DNA of 64,000 bases, taken from positions 2,791,243 to 2,855,242 of the forward strand of contig JAINUG010000135.1 of assembly GCA_029706075.1 (NCBI GenBank). The letters are read 5' to 3'. A program made the translations under genes and the position numbers. This DNA comes from Aldrovandia affinis (lineage: Eukaryota > Chordata > Actinopteri > Notacanthiformes > Halosauridae). Under the pieces are notes generated by a model. The model ran no database searches and was not told the DNA's origin. It saw only the letters and a list, made by a program, of their open reading frames with translations. Of this stretch, positions 62,220 through 64,000 are shown one piece after another; within the stretch, counting starts at the first letter, position 1; every line of letters begins with the position of its first letter.

Positions 62220-64000
62220 TGCAAGAAAAAAGTATTTGTATTTTGTATTTTAGCCTTAGCAACCAGCTAGTCTTCCTGGGGTCCACATGCATAACACATA
62301 CAATCACTAGTAAAATCAACAATTATAAATACAAAAGAGAAAACAGCAAAAATCATCACACAATAATTAATGCATCAACCAACATGAAAAGAAATAACAC
62401 ATTAATCAGAAATATAAAAAGAATTTAACTAGTTACAAATACAACCAACAACTAACTAGCACAGAGATGACATACAAAGCAAAACAATACACAACCAGCA
62501 AACCAGATTACAGTCTCAGATAATTTAAATAAAATGTACTATCAATGCAGGAGAGATTTTGAGGCAGGTTATTCCAGAGCGATATTGATCTATAAATAAA
62601 AGATTCCAGTAAAGCATTTTTCCTCGGACGAGGGAGTACAATCTTACCCTCACTAGACCCCCTAGTGTTATGATCATGCATAGTGTTACTGTAAACAATT
62701 TGTTTCATCAAAAAATCAGGAGTTTCACTACTGGTCACTGACTTGAACAATACTAGTGTATTGGCTGACAACCTGTTCACCACTGTAAGCCAAGAAAGGC
62801 AAGCATGCATTCAGTTCACGTTGGATCTTAGTGAACAACCCAGAACCAGCCGTGCTGCCCTATTCTGGACAATCTGGAGCTTCCTGATCTCACCACTTGC
62901 AGCAGATGACCAGACCGTAGAACAATAGTCAAGATGACACAAGACTAAACTTTGAACAATCTGACAGAGAAGAGGTCGATCAACAAAAGCAGCACATTTC
63001 CTGGAAATACCAACAGCCCTTCCCATCCTTGAAACAATATCACTGATATGATTAGACCAAGATAGAGTGCAGTCCAGCGTCACTCCAAGAAGCTTAGCAC
63101 TTCTGACCTGTTGAATTGTTGAATTGCATAGCCTAAAATCCAGCTTTGGGTTACAAGATAACCTTTGCCTGGTTCCCAATACAATGCTTTTTGTCTTTAA
63201 GATGTTAAGGGCAAGTCTATTACATACTGTCCAGTCATGCACAGCTTCCAGTTCTTTGCTCAACACTTCATTAAGTACATTGCATGAAGGTGCAACATGA
63301 TATACGGTGACATCATCAGCATAAAGAACAATTTTGGCACGCCGGGTAGCCCAGGGCAGATCATTAGTGAATATTGAAAAAAGTAGAGGTCCCAGGCAAC
63401 TGCCCTGTGGAACACCACACTCTAGACTTCTGCTACCTGACCAGCTGCCGTTCAGATACACCTGCTGTGATCTTGAGGACAGATAACTCTGTATCCACAT
63501 TAAAGCAGAAGGATTAAAACCATAACATTTAAGTTTCTCGATAAAAAGAGAGTGGTCAATCACATCAAAAGCAGCACTGAAATCTAACAACACAGCTCCA
63601 ACCAGCATAGAATTATCTATAGCTTTAAACCAATCATTCGTCATTTGTATTAGAGCAGTAGAAGTAGAGTGGCCAGGTCTATATGCATGTTGAGATTCTG
63701 TTGCTAGCTTATTTGTTTGAAAATAAGCTTGAATTTGTGCATACACACATTTCTCCATGATTTTACTTAAAACAGGTAGGATGCTTATGGGTCTAGAGTT
63801 GCACTCATTAAAAGCAGATTTGGTATCCTTAGGTAAAGGAGTAACCTTAGCCACCTTCCACATCTTTGGACATAGGCCCACTCGTAAACATCTATTAAGA
63901 ATATGACAAACAGGAAATGATATGATACCAGCAGTCATTCTCAGTAATTTACTATCCAGGTTGTCTGTACCAGCTACCTTGTTGTCCGGAAGAGAGTGTA
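62220..64000 (-). mobile_element. Non-LTR retrotransposon (L2/RSg-1-like), 5' end cut by window edge
   Basis: The reverse-transcriptase frame enters from the right edge (LPDNKVAGTDNLDSKLLRM) and runs to 62508. Conserved blocks in order: SRPISILPVLSKIMEK, LLDFSAAFDVIDH, GVPQGSCLGPLLFSIFTNDL, YADDV (catalytic Asp pair), KLLGVTLD, LQIVQNRAARL and a C-terminal SLWNNLPQ. One in-frame TGA (62813-62811) interrupts the frame between RSNVN and MHACLSWL. The 3' UTR on this strand contains GGACCCCAGGAAGACTAGCT, a block known from trout RSg-1-type LINEs. It lies in the FCHSD1 intron upstream of exon 61319-61441. Confidence 0.9.

Overview
The window is nuclear DNA of a ray-finned (teleost) fish. The genes have many short exons with GT/AG introns and vertebrate protein families. 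The introns are full of fish-type repeats: tRNA-headed SINEs with an L2-like tail, Tc1 elements, hAT-like MITEs, and CR1, L2 and RSg-1-like LINEs. The species cannot be fixed from sequence alone.

Four protein-coding genes are present. (1) Plus strand, about 2.8-19.5 kb: a myotilin (MYOT) gene with two Ig domains and a C-terminal YESEEL. (2) Minus strand, 32.9-21.1 kb: histone deacetylase 3 (HDAC3), all 15 coding exons placed. (3) Plus strand, 39.0-43.8 kb: RELL2, five coding exons, with a transmembrane segment and an RFRV motif. (4) Minus strand, 61.4-49.3 kb: the 3' twelve coding exons of FCHSD1 (end of the F-BAR region, two SH3 domains, proline-rich tail); its 5' exons lie beyond the right edge. 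MYOT and HDAC3 converge, HDAC3 and RELL2 diverge across about 6 kb, and RELL2 and FCHSD1 converge. The HDAC3-RELL2-FCHSD1 order and orientation match human 5q31.3.

The most unusual feature is in HDAC3. Coding exon 8 (25910-26029) carries pieces of the 38/39-bp minisatellite that starts at its splice donor. Without 39 extra bases the gene would encode exactly 428 residues, the human length. With them the exon keeps its end phase but gains an in-frame TGA. Either this copy is broken or the sequence is wrong there. MYOT has a second disruption in its proline-rich exon. FCHSD1 has an 822-bp array of 12-bp units carrying TTAGG, 20 bp from a splice donor. An 88-bp-arm inverted repeat sits 71 bp from another FCHSD1 donor. 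A 32-bp inverted copy lies inside a SINE at 5.4 kb and looks like a templated insertion.

The rest is intron, intergenic DNA and repeats. I found no CRISPR array, no prokaryotic-type system and no functional tRNA or rRNA gene; tRNA-like stretches are SINE heads. The right end (62.2-64 kb) is a partial non-LTR retrotransposon.
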